Assembly: GCF_014897815.1 (NCBI RefSeq)
Contig: NZ_JABUZG010000057.1
Coordinates: 53,006-117,005, forward strand
Length of the DNA: 64,000 nt
Direction of reading: 5' to 3'
Origin: Psychrobacter sp. PG1
GTDB lineage: Bacteria > Pseudomonadota > Gammaproteobacteria > Pseudomonadales > Moraxellaceae
Of the stretch, positions 1 through 7,350 are shown one piece after another (within the stretch, counting starts at the first letter, position 1; every line of letters begins with the position of its first letter). A program made the position numbers and the translations under genes. The notes below the pieces were generated by a model that saw only the letters and a program-made list of their open reading frames with translations, searched no databases and had not been told where the DNA came from.

Positions 1-115
1 TATTATGAAATATCATTTAACTTACTGATTTAGAAGGTTTTTTAAATTGTATAAAAAATGAACGATTTTACCTCATCCTTTGAGCTATCTAGGGAAATTG
101 TTGTCAAGTGCGTAC

Positions 116-136
116 TTATGCACAGGGTTATCCACA
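116..136 (+). promoter_or_regulatory. Two adjacent DnaA boxes
   Basis: TTATGCACA (116-124) and TTATCCACA (128-136) both match the DnaA-box consensus TTATNCACA exactly. They have the same orientation and are 3 bp apart. Such pairs occur in oriC and in front of DnaA-regulated genes. I found no further consensus boxes in the rest of the 450-bp region, so a complete oriC array is not visible here. Confidence 0.55.
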
Positions 137-273
137 GCTTATGGGGAGAACTCATGAATCCCTTATACTATCAATGTTTGAGTAGATAGGTAACCTGTGA
201 GTGTGGTGCTGGAATATATTTTTTACCCCTATATGTAGCATTATTAATTTAAAAATTCTATGAAAATAGACGA

Positions 274-289
274 TGTTTCACGTATTAAA
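274..289 (+). other. Degenerate parS-like sequence
   Basis: The first ten bases, TGTTTCACGT, equal the left ten bases of the ParB site parS. The right half diverges, giving 12 of 16 positions in total. A working parS is normally close to a perfect palindrome, so this may be chance or a decayed site. It is listed because parS sites cluster near oriC and DnaA boxes lie 140 bp away. Confidence 0.2.
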
Positions 290-388
290 AAAATTTTATT
301 ATTTTTAATAAAAATACTTATAGCTTGTCTATTAAGGGTTGTAGCTGAAAAAAATCAAATAATATTGTCATTAGATAATTTGCAAGCA

Positions 389-418
389 CAAAAAAGCGGC
401 TAAATAATTTAGCCGCTA
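389..418 (-). terminator. Rho-independent terminator of trmB
   Basis: A perfect 10-bp stem (395-404 with 408-417, 3-nt loop) is followed on the minus strand by a run of T residues. It lies about 33 bp beyond the trmB stop codon. Confidence 0.85.
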
Positions 419-450
419 TGCAGAAGTCATCGAAGATAAGTGACCCAAAT

Positions 451-1302
451 CTAGTCTTTAATATAGATTAAATCCCAAACGCCATGTCCACTATTTATAC
501 CGCGGCGCTCAAATTTGGTCATTGGACGAAAGTCAGGGCGGTCGGTGAAGTTACCTGTGCCTGCTTGATTGGTTAAACCAGTAAAACCGTCTAATACTTC
601 AACCATCCAGAAGGCATAATGCTCCCAGTCGGTTGCGGTATGGAACCAGCCGCCTTGCTTTAGACTACGAGTCACAATCGCCATGCGTTCAGCACTGACG
701 AAGCGGCGTTTGTGATGGCGCTTTTTTTGCCATGGGTCAGGGAAGTAAAGCTGGATGCGATCAATATGGTTTTCTGGTAGTTGCTTGAGCAATTGGATGG
801 CGTCACCGTTGATGATTTTGACATTAGTCAAATTTTGAGTACCTGCCATATAGGCGCATTTACCGATACCTGGCTCGTGCACTTCGATACCAACGAAATT
901 GCGGCTAGGTTCTGCTGCTGCCATCTCAATGAACGAATCACCCAGTCCAAAACCGATCTCTAAGGTAAGCGGTGCTTCACTACCGTTAGGGCTATCAGCG
1001 AATAGCGTTCGTAGATTGTCAATACCATCAAGATTGCCATCACCGAAACTGTTATTGACCAAATACTCAGCAAATTCTGGCGCGGTCAGTGCCAGTTCGG
1101 CATTTTTATTCATGTGCGTACGTCGTTTCATAAAAGTATTGACGATACGTAGATGTTTGCTTTCTTCAGGCTCACTCTCATTACTAATACGGGATTCAAT
1201 GTCAATATCAGTATTGCTTTCGGTATTAGTGCTGAGGACTTTTTGCTCATCAGTAGTATTCGTACTATCGATGTTATCATTAATATCAGGATGTTGACTC
1301 AT
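451..1302 (-). CDS. trmB: tRNA (guanine-N7-)-methyltransferase
   Basis: Makes m7G46 in the variable loop of tRNAs, using S-adenosylmethionine, in the cytoplasm. The SAM-binding motif [15 protein letters not shown] lies at about residues 115-129, followed by [15 protein letters not shown] and the family signature [17 protein letters not shown] near 185-201. At 283 residues it is longer than E. coli TrmB (about 239). The excess is a low-complexity N-terminal tail rich in Asn, Asp, Ser, Thr and Glu (residues 1-50). The ATG at 1302 is the first start in frame; a start further in, near residue 58, would remove the tail and cannot be excluded. Single-gene unit with its own terminator. Confidence 0.95.
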   Translation of the reverse strand: MSQHPDINDNIDSTNTTDEQKVLSTNTESNTDIDIESRISNESEPEESKHLRIVNTFMKRRTHMNKNAELALTAPEFAEYLVNNSFGDGNLDGIDNLRTLFADSPNGSEAPLTLEIGFGLGDSFIEMAAAEPSRNFVGIEVHEPGIGKCAYMAGTQNLTNVKIINGDAIQLLKQLPENHIDRIQLYFPDPWQKKRHHKRRFVSAERMAIVTRSLKQGGWFHTATDWEHYAFWMVEVLDGFTGLTNQAGTGNFTDRPDFRPMTKFERRGINSGHGVWDLIYIKD

Positions 1303-1600
1303 AGGATTGACAAGGCTTCATAAAATGGGTGATGTATGCTTATTATAAGTTAAATCTATACAGCTGTGAACGCACAATCCTTTTTTAATATTGTTATCGC
1401 TGATCCAGCATAAAAGAGTGAAAGCGTTGACCTTGTTTGACGTATCACATATAGATTGCCATTCGGCTGCCTTGACGCTCTTTTACATTGAATTAGCGGT
1501 ATTTATCTGTCGTTTTACTGTTCTGCACATCGGTTTTGGCGTTATCATATAAAGTGAGTAATGGATTTAAATTTTTCTTCATCGTTAATAGGGGTCATCT

Positions 1601-2530
1601 ATGCTATTTATCGAGACGGATTCGCCGCCCCCTTTTTATCAAGAACAGCTGACTCCTGCTAAGCGTACACAACTTGATAAATGGTTTATCGGTCACCGTA
1701 GCCAGCATTATTATCTGAAACGTTTTGAGCAGTTCGATACGCAAGGTTATCTGTCGCCAAAATGGCATTGGGCAGCATTTTTTGTGACGTTTCCTTGGCT
1801 CCTCTATCGCAAACGCTATATGGATGCGATTGTCTATAGCGTAGCAGGCTGGTCGTTTATTCAGCTTAATGTGGCACTGGTATTGGTTGCGTTTGAATTT
1901 TTGGCAATGCCCTTTATCCCTGATGCTTACCAGATGGCGACACGCATAGGTATTGCCGCGATCATTTGGTTATTTTGGTCATTTATGGTGGCGCGTTGGA
2001 CGGATGCGTATTATTACCGCATGGCGCGACGTGAGATTGCGGATGCTATCGATGATTATCCGCGTGATGAAGCAGCGCAAAAGGCGCATCTGCGCCGAGA
2101 AGGCGGGGTCAGTCTATTTGGGCTAGGATTGGGGTTTGGTATTTTTGCCTTTGCTTTAATGGTCATTAAGATACAGTTTCTGCCAATTATTGCCAAGCCA
2201 AAAGCCAATGAAGTACTGTTCGATGCGTATGATACAGCCAAAACGGCACAAAATCGTGTGGCACTGATTTATCAACAGACAGGGCAATGTCCAATGAATT
2301 TACCTATTGATACAGGCACTCAGCAGATACGAATTGATATCGATAAAGAGGCCGCTGGCGTAGTCGAAACGGATTGTGCAGTCATTGCGACCATACAAAA
2401 TGTTCAGTTCCCTATCCGCTATCTAAATCAGCAGACACTGGTTTTTTACCATGTGCCAGACAGCGATAGTTGGAACTGTACAAGTTCACTAAATAAGAAA
2501 CTGGCACCAGCAAGCTGTATGCCCGATTAG
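1601..2530 (+). CDS. DUF2628-type membrane protein with pilin-like C-terminal domain
   Basis: A 309-residue inner-membrane protein of unknown function. Residues about 35-75 carry the DUF2628 pattern (YYLKRFEQF, then WHWAAFFVTFPWLLYRK), followed by two hydrophobic segments near 85-135. A third membrane helix sits near 170-200. After it, the C-terminal domain (about 205-309) begins with a helix resembling the start of a type IV pilin globular domain (AYDTAKTAQNRVALIYQQTG) and has three Cys residues (QCPMN, TDCAV, WNCTS). The pilin resemblance is my inference from pattern only. ATG at 1601 has AGGGG just upstream. Not clearly part of an operon. Confidence 0.7.
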   Translation: MLFIETDSPPPFYQEQLTPAKRTQLDKWFIGHRSQHYYLKRFEQFDTQGYLSPKWHWAAFFVTFPWLLYRKRYMDAIVYSVAGWSFIQLNVALVLVAFEFLAMPFIPDAYQMATRIGIAAIIWLFWSFMVARWTDAYYYRMARREIADAIDDYPRDEAAQKAHLRREGGVSLFGLGLGFGIFAFALMVIKIQFLPIIAKPKANEVLFDAYDTAKTAQNRVALIYQQTGQCPMNLPIDTGTQQIRIDIDKEAAGVVETDCAVIATIQNVQFPIRYLNQQTLVFYHVPDSDSWNCTSSLNKKLAPASCMPD

Positions 2531-2534
2531 GGCA

Positions 2535-2582
2535 TGTTTGATGATTTAACCATGACACTGACTATTTGTGAATCATCAAACA
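2535..2582. terminator. 12-bp perfect hairpin between convergent genes
   Basis: TGTTTGATGATT (2535-2546) pairs exactly with AATCATCAAACA (2571-2582) across a 24-nt loop. It lies 5 bp after the DUF2628 stop and 22 bp from the stop of the convergent antiporter gene. The T-tract on either side is weak, so it may be a bidirectional terminator or an RNA-stabilising structure. Confidence 0.45.
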
Positions 2583-2603
2583 CGCTTTAAAATATATAAA
2601 TAT

Positions 2604-4490
2604 TTAGGTGTTAGAGTCAGTTGCAACGTCGTCCTTTTTATCAACAGGTGTTGCTTTACTTTTTAGCGCGTCATAAAAATCCGTTAAGTCCATTTTTCGG
2701 GCTTTATCAATGTCTTCATCAAACAAGCTTTCTAGCTCTGCCATCGCTGATTGTGCGGATTCAATCATGCTGGCTTCATCATCATAGATCGCTTGCTGAC
2801 GTTCAATTAAGTCATCGTCGTAATCGCGGAAAGTTTGCACCGTCTCGCGCGCTTTTTCTGGTGAGATGCCAAGCAGTTGTAGCGACTCACGCGACATATC
2901 CAAGGATGATAAGTAGGTCTCACGCCAAATATGACGCACACCGACCTCACGCAATCGATAATAATGCTGACGGTCACGTGCCCGTGCCAAGACAATCAAG
3001 TCTGGATAGTTTTTACGTAAGTATTGAGCCGTGGTGATAGAGCGCTCTAAATCATCGATGGCTAAAATAAACACACGGGCTTTTTTAATACCAGCCGCGC
3101 GCAATATCTCAGGGTTTTTTGGGTCGCCGTAATAGACTTGGTTACCAAATTTACGCACGAAATCGACGCGATTCGCTGAGCGTTCAATGGCGGTAAATTC
3201 GATGTTATGCATGCGTAGTACACGACCGATAATCTGACCGACGCGCCCAAAGCCAGCAATAATAACCTGATGTTCATGATCGGGGATGGCATCGTATTCG
3301 CGGCTGGGTTTGCTTTTGGCAAATAAAGGCTCACCGATTTTCTCAAGTAACAAAAATGCCAGTGGTGTGAGCGCCATGGAGATAGTGACGATAAGGTTCA
3401 GGGTGTTGGCAAGCTCAGGTCGCAACACATTTTGAGCAGTAGCGACACTGAATAAAACAAAAGCAAATTCACCACCTTGAGCGAGCGTCACACCCAGTCT
3501 GATACTGGTTGGCCAGCGATTGCCTGATATCTTTGCAATGGCGGTAATGACACCAAATTTGATAGCCATCAATGCCATTGCACAGCCAATGATAAACATA
3601 GGTTTTGCCAAGATAAGTTTGACATCAGTCAGCATACCGACCGACATAAAAAATAAGCCAAGTAGCAACCCTTTAAACGGCTCAATACTGGCTTCCAGCT
3701 CATGGCGATACTCAGAATCTGCGAGCAGTACCCCTGTCAAAAAAGCACCCAATGCCATCGATAAACCAATTTGACCCATCAAAATAGACACACCCATCAC
3801 GATAAATAGCGCAACGGCGGTCAGCAGTTCTGATGCACCACTAGAGGCTACAAACTTAAAGAAGGGACGAACGACATAACGACTAGCAAAAATCAGTCCA
3901 GCAAAAACCGCAAAAACTTTGCCAAAATAAATCAAATCATAACTTTGTTCGCGCACCCCTGATAGGAAAGGAATGACGGCTAGCAAAGGGATAACCGCAA
4001 TATCTTGGAATAATAAAATCGTGAACGCTTCACGACCGTGGGTGCTAGAAAGCTGCTGTTTTTCAGTCAGTATTTGTAGTACAAAAGCTGTGGACGACAA
4101 GGCAAGGCCAAAACCGACGATAAAAGCAGTATCGAGCTGTAAGCCAAAAATTTGATGTAACAGCCCCATTAATAATGTGCCAGTCAGACCAACTTGCAAA
4201 CCACCGAGGACAAATATCGAACGCCGCAGTGCCCATAATCGTGAGGGTTGCAGCTCAAGTCCGATAATGAATAGCAGCATGACCACGCCAAACTCAGAGA
4301 AGTGCAACAAGCTCTCAGCATCGCCTGCGACGTCCAGACCACTGGGCCCCAATATCAATCCTGTAATGAGATAACCTAAGACCGTCGCAATGCCAAAACG
4401 TTTACCAAGGGGTACAAAGAGCAGGGCTGCTCCTAAGAAGATTGTAGCTTGTAACATTAAATTTGGTGAGCCGGTGGCGGCAGCGAACAT
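2604..4490 (-). CDS. CPA2-family monovalent cation:proton antiporter (KefB/KefC-like)
   Basis: A 628-residue inner-membrane antiporter for K+ or Na+ against H+. The N-terminal two thirds (about 12-385) are a Na_H_Exchanger domain of many helices, with family patterns LIIGLELQPSRLW, GFGLALSSTAFVLQIL and QGGEFAFVLFS. A TrkA-N (RCK) domain begins near residue 405 with IIAGFGRVGQIIGRVL, a Rossmann NAD(H) fingerprint, and runs to about 530. The acidic tail is poorly conserved. Length matches KefB/KefC (about 600-620). Kef systems are gated by glutathione conjugates; whether that applies here cannot be told. No KefF/KefG-like partner gene is adjacent. Confidence 0.88.
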   Translation of the reverse strand: MFAAATGSPNLMLQATIFLGAALLFVPLGKRFGIATVLGYLITGLILGPSGLDVAGDAESLLHFSEFGVVMLLFIIGLELQPSRLWALRRSIFVLGGLQVGLTGTLLMGLLHQIFGLQLDTAFIVGFGLALSSTAFVLQILTEKQQLSSTHGREAFTILLFQDIAVIPLLAVIPFLSGVREQSYDLIYFGKVFAVFAGLIFASRYVVRPFFKFVASSGASELLTAVALFIVMGVSILMGQIGLSMALGAFLTGVLLADSEYRHELEASIEPFKGLLLGLFFMSVGMLTDVKLILAKPMFIIGCAMALMAIKFGVITAIAKISGNRWPTSIRLGVTLAQGGEFAFVLFSVATAQNVLRPELANTLNLIVTISMALTPLAFLLLEKIGEPLFAKSKPSREYDAIPDHEHQVIIAGFGRVGQIIGRVLRMHNIEFTAIERSANRVDFVRKFGNQVYYGDPKNPEILRAAGIKKARVFILAIDDLERSITTAQYLRKNYPDLIVLARARDRQHYYRLREVGVRHIWRETYLSSLDMSRESLQLLGISPEKARETVQTFRDYDDDLIERQQAIYDDEASMIESAQSAMAELESLFDEDIDKARKMDLTDFYDALKSKATPVDKKDDVATDSNT

Positions 4491-4565
4491 CTGGAATCCT
4501 TAGCAATCATGATAAAATAAGCGTTACAATATGGGTATAGCAAAAATAAAAAATCTTAGCATACG

Positions 4566-5270
4566 TTATTTTTTACGATAAATCTTCCACACACCATTAT
4601 CGGCAAGTGGATTGTTATAAGCATCGTTACGGCGCTTACGCGGGGTCTGGCGACTGTCTACGATTTTGAAATCGGGCAGCGCATGGACGATAAGCCCCGT
4701 TCGATAAAAACGCACGCGTTCAGGCTCCAGCATCTCGCCCTTACTATCTCGGCAAAATACATAAGCGCGCAAATCAATAAATTCACGATGCGCCACCAAA
4801 CGCGCCTCATCATCATTATCAAATACTGCACTCATACGCGCAATTTCATCAGCACTATAGTCACCACACTTATCAGTAAGCGCACCGACCGAACCGAAGC
4901 TTTTGGATTCTTTTGCACGAGTCTTGGTCAAATGTAGCCTTTGAACATGATAGATAAATTGCGGTATCTCAAGGCTGGCTGGTAGCGGCAGATGATCGGG
5001 CGGTAAATTGGCAGCAGGATAAAACGCCATGGCGCGCTCAAGCAGATTATGCCAACGCTGCTGATATGCTTGGACTTCGGCAATATTGCCTTCATAAATT
5101 GGCATATCACGAACTTGACGCAAAATATCAGGCGGAAACTGCTCATCTCGAAAGCTAGCAATGTCTTCTTGCAATGTTGATAACAATGCTTTGGCATGCT
5201 TTTTACCCTCTGCTGAGATAGGGTCATCAATGTAGCTTGGAGCAACAAAAGGAGCTGAGCGTCTCGACAT
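4566..5270 (-). CDS. Conserved-looking hypothetical protein
   Basis: A 234-residue soluble protein that I do not recognise. It is charged throughout, with no signal peptide or membrane segment. The N-terminal half is probably helical (KKHAKALLSTLQEDI, RQVRDMPIYEGN, QAYQQRWHNLLERAM). The C-terminal half has likely beta strands and ends in a basic tail (RQTPRKRRNDAYNN). It follows the antiporter gene on the same strand direction but lies upstream of it by 75 bp, so the two could be cotranscribed. Codon use resembles its neighbours, which supports it being a real gene. Confidence 0.65.
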   Translation of the reverse strand: MSRRSAPFVAPSYIDDPISAEGKKHAKALLSTLQEDIASFRDEQFPPDILRQVRDMPIYEGNIAEVQAYQQRWHNLLERAMAFYPAANLPPDHLPLPASLEIPQFIYHVQRLHLTKTRAKESKSFGSVGALTDKCGDYSADEIARMSAVFDNDDEARLVAHREFIDLRAYVFCRDSKGEMLEPERVRFYRTGLIVHALPDFKIVDSRQTPRKRRNDAYNNPLADNGVWKIYRKK

Positions 5271-5454
5271 GGCAGAAAATAATCCATTAGTGGTAAATTG
5301 GGTGTTTCAGCTTTAAGTATACAGAATTTATATGAAAAATATGGCGGCGAGGCTAAATTTCCCATCATTTTTAACATGCCATTACAATGCTAAAAATCGG
5401 CGTGATATAAGCTTATGTAAAATAAAGCCTGTTTATGTCGGCGCATAAGAAGTT

Positions 5455-5730
5455 ATGTTCATGTACGATGATTCGTCCGTTGATAGTAAGTTGCGCGGAT
5501 TATTGAAGACTTTTAGCAAAATAATTTTAAGGGTTTTCGCGGCAGGACTGGCGCTGTTATTTGGATTTTGGTTGCTAGTTGCGTCATATATGGCAGCTGG
5601 TTATTTGACATCTGATTATGTAACGCACATCAGGACTGACGCATGAGATTTTTGGATTCGAATCATATTCTTATCATTGGGGTTAGGTATTTGGTTAATA
5701 ACAACGCTTTGGCTAATGTGGTGCATATAA
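5455..5730 (+). pseudogene. Small two-helix membrane protein gene interrupted by in-frame TGA
   Basis: An ATG at 5455 opens a 63-codon frame with one hydrophobic helix (VFAAGLALLFGFWLLVASYM) that stops at TGA 5644-5646. The same frame then continues open for 27 codons to TAA at 5728-5730. That extension reads as a second membrane helix rich in Ile, Leu and Trp (IIFLSLGLGIWLITTLWLMW). A single TGG-to-TGA change would explain it, giving an ancestral protein of about 91 residues. Either a recent nonsense mutation, a sequencing error, or a functional 63-residue peptide. No match to a known family comes to mind. Confidence 0.5.
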
Positions 5731-5827
5731 CGTTATGATTGCCACCACTTGATAAAACGTCGCCAATCAATCATAGGCAACGTTTAAATTGATATTTGAA
5801 TGAAGAATGGTCCTTCCAATGTTTAAT

Positions 5828-5883
5828 GTCTGACTTTCAAAGTCTGACTTTCAAAGTCTGACTTTCAAAGTCTGATTTTCAAT
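5828..5883. repeat. Tandem repeat, four 14-bp units
   Basis: GTCTGACTTTCAAA is repeated at 5828, 5842 and 5856, with a diverged fourth copy at 5870. Units join so that the inverted repeat GACTTTCAAAGTC recurs across each junction. The array begins 10 bp beyond the stop of the minus-strand CDF gene, so it lies in that gene's 3' untranslated region. Confidence 0.95.
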
Positions 5884-5892
5884 GTCTCATGC

Positions 5893-7083
5893 TTAATGAT
5901 TGTGACCAATATGATTATTACCCTCTGTTTGTTGTTCTGAGATATCGCAGACCAGTGCATCGCTATGTGCCTCAGTCTGCGGATGTGATGCGCTTTCTAC
6001 CTGAATGGTCGCATGATGGATGCCGAGTTCAAGCAAACTTTGTTCTAAATTGGCAATCAATATGCTTGATTCATGAATACTCATTTCACCATCGACAACG
6101 GCGTGACAAGACAAGGCATTTAGACCACTGGTAATACTCCAAACATGCAAATCATGGACTTCTTGTACTTGCGGATGGGTAAGCAGTTTTTTTTCTACAT
6201 CCACTAAGGATATGCCTTCTGGCGTGCCTTCCATCAAAATATGTACGGAATCACGCACGACGCGATAACCACTAAATAATATCAGTATCGCGACAATCAC
6301 CGAGGCCGCTGCATCCGCCCAAACCCAGCCGAAGCTCATCATCAAAAGCGCGGCAACAATAGCGGCAACCGAACCCATTAAGTCACTCAATACATGCAGG
6401 TAAGCACTTTGCATATTAAGGTTGACTGGTTTTTTACCCGCATTTTTTCCTTGAGTGTCTTCAAGACTGTCTTTATGACTACCAGCATGACTGTGACCAT
6501 GTGCATCTTCGCCGCGACTGCCTCGATGCATCAGCCACGCAACCAAAATATTGACCAACATACCGATAGTAGCAACGATAAGCATGCCTTGGGTAGCAAT
6601 TTCAGGCGGTGAATTAAAGCGCTTAATCGCCTCATAAAAAATCATTAGCGCAATAATGACCAGCGTCGCACCATTGACTGTTGCGACTAAAATCTCAAAG
6701 CGTTTATAACCAAACGTCTTTTGATGAGTGGCTGCTTTTTCTCCAATTTTAAATGCCATTAACGTCGCGCCAAGTGCGATTGCATCACTGAGCATGTGAC
6801 CTGCATCAGATAATAGCGCCAAACTGCCAGTCAGCCAGCCACCGATGGCTTCAATAAACATATAGCCTGTGATAATGATAAAGCTGAACAGCAAAGTACG
6901 CTGATAGCCCTTGGTATCTCGCGGGGCTGTTGTTTGCTCTAAGTGTTCATCGTGATCGTGAATGGCTTGATTGTCATGAGTGTAGTTGCTCTCATCCTCT
7001 TTATGCAGATGGTTAGCCACATTAACAGTATCATTTTGATGAGAATGGTTGCCTTGTTCAGCGTTTGATTTATTTTGACTCAT
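5893..7083 (-). CDS. CDF-family divalent metal cation efflux protein (ZitB/CzcD-like)
   Basis: Exports Zn2+ and related divalent ions from the cytoplasm in exchange for protons. Six membrane helices lie between about 65 and 315 of the shorter product. Metal-site HxxxD motifs are visible in helix 2 (HMLSDAIALG) and helix 5 (HVLSDLMGSVA). His-rich stretches lie at the N-terminus (HSHQN, HDHDEH), in the helix 4-5 loop (DAHGHSHAGSH) and at the very C-terminus (NNHIGHNH), typical of zinc transporters. The C-terminal cytoplasmic domain starts after helix 6. I prefer the ATG at 7083 (396 residues); a GTG at 7146 would add 21 unlike-family residues. Confidence 0.9.
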   Translation of the reverse strand: MSQNKSNAEQGNHSHQNDTVNVANHLHKEDESNYTHDNQAIHDHDEHLEQTTAPRDTKGYQRTLLFSFIIITGYMFIEAIGGWLTGSLALLSDAGHMLSDAIALGATLMAFKIGEKAATHQKTFGYKRFEILVATVNGATLVIIALMIFYEAIKRFNSPPEIATQGMLIVATIGMLVNILVAWLMHRGSRGEDAHGHSHAGSHKDSLEDTQGKNAGKKPVNLNMQSAYLHVLSDLMGSVAAIVAALLMMSFGWVWADAAASVIVAILILFSGYRVVRDSVHILMEGTPEGISLVDVEKKLLTHPQVQEVHDLHVWSITSGLNALSCHAVVDGEMSIHESSILIANLEQSLLELGIHHATIQVESASHPQTEAHSDALVCDISEQQTEGNNHIGHNH

Positions 7084-7350
7084 AACAACACTCAGAATGA
7101 CAGAAGAGGAAATTTGATTGCTTATAAGGCTGGACTTGCTGTGCACAAACTAGCCAGATATAAAGAATTTAGCATATTTAATAAATGCTTGCTGTATCTA
7201 GGCAGTAAACCATTGGTTACTATTTAGAATAACGTTCTTGAGGGCGTATCCTCAGTTCAATCGATTATCCTCTAAATGGGGATAAGCTCTAGTAGCGGAC
7301 AGCGATAAAGTAATAATCTGAGTTAAAAAGTGATGGTTAGTAATTGGCGG

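Larger units (their letters stand above)
1..450. other. AT-rich intergenic region with DnaA boxes
   Basis: This gene-free stretch lies before the trmB terminator. It is strongly AT-rich, particularly from about 230 to 380. It holds two perfect DnaA-box consensus sequences close together (116-136) and a degenerate half-matching parS-like sequence near 274. These three together would fit the neighbourhood of a replication origin, but dnaA, dnaN, rpmH or gidA are not in the window, so this is only a hint. No ORF of convincing quality is seen. Confidence 0.5.

Noticed and set aside
1-450. Complete oriC
   Set aside because: Only two DnaA boxes and no dnaA, rpmH or dnaN in view; kept as a hint only.
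899-1297. 132-codon plus-strand ORF
   Set aside because: Lies antisense inside trmB with low-complexity Ser/Leu composition; shadow frame.
5644-5646. TGA as a selenocysteine codon
   Set aside because: No SECIS-like hairpin stands out just downstream, and Trp replacement (TGG) fits the hydrophobic context better.
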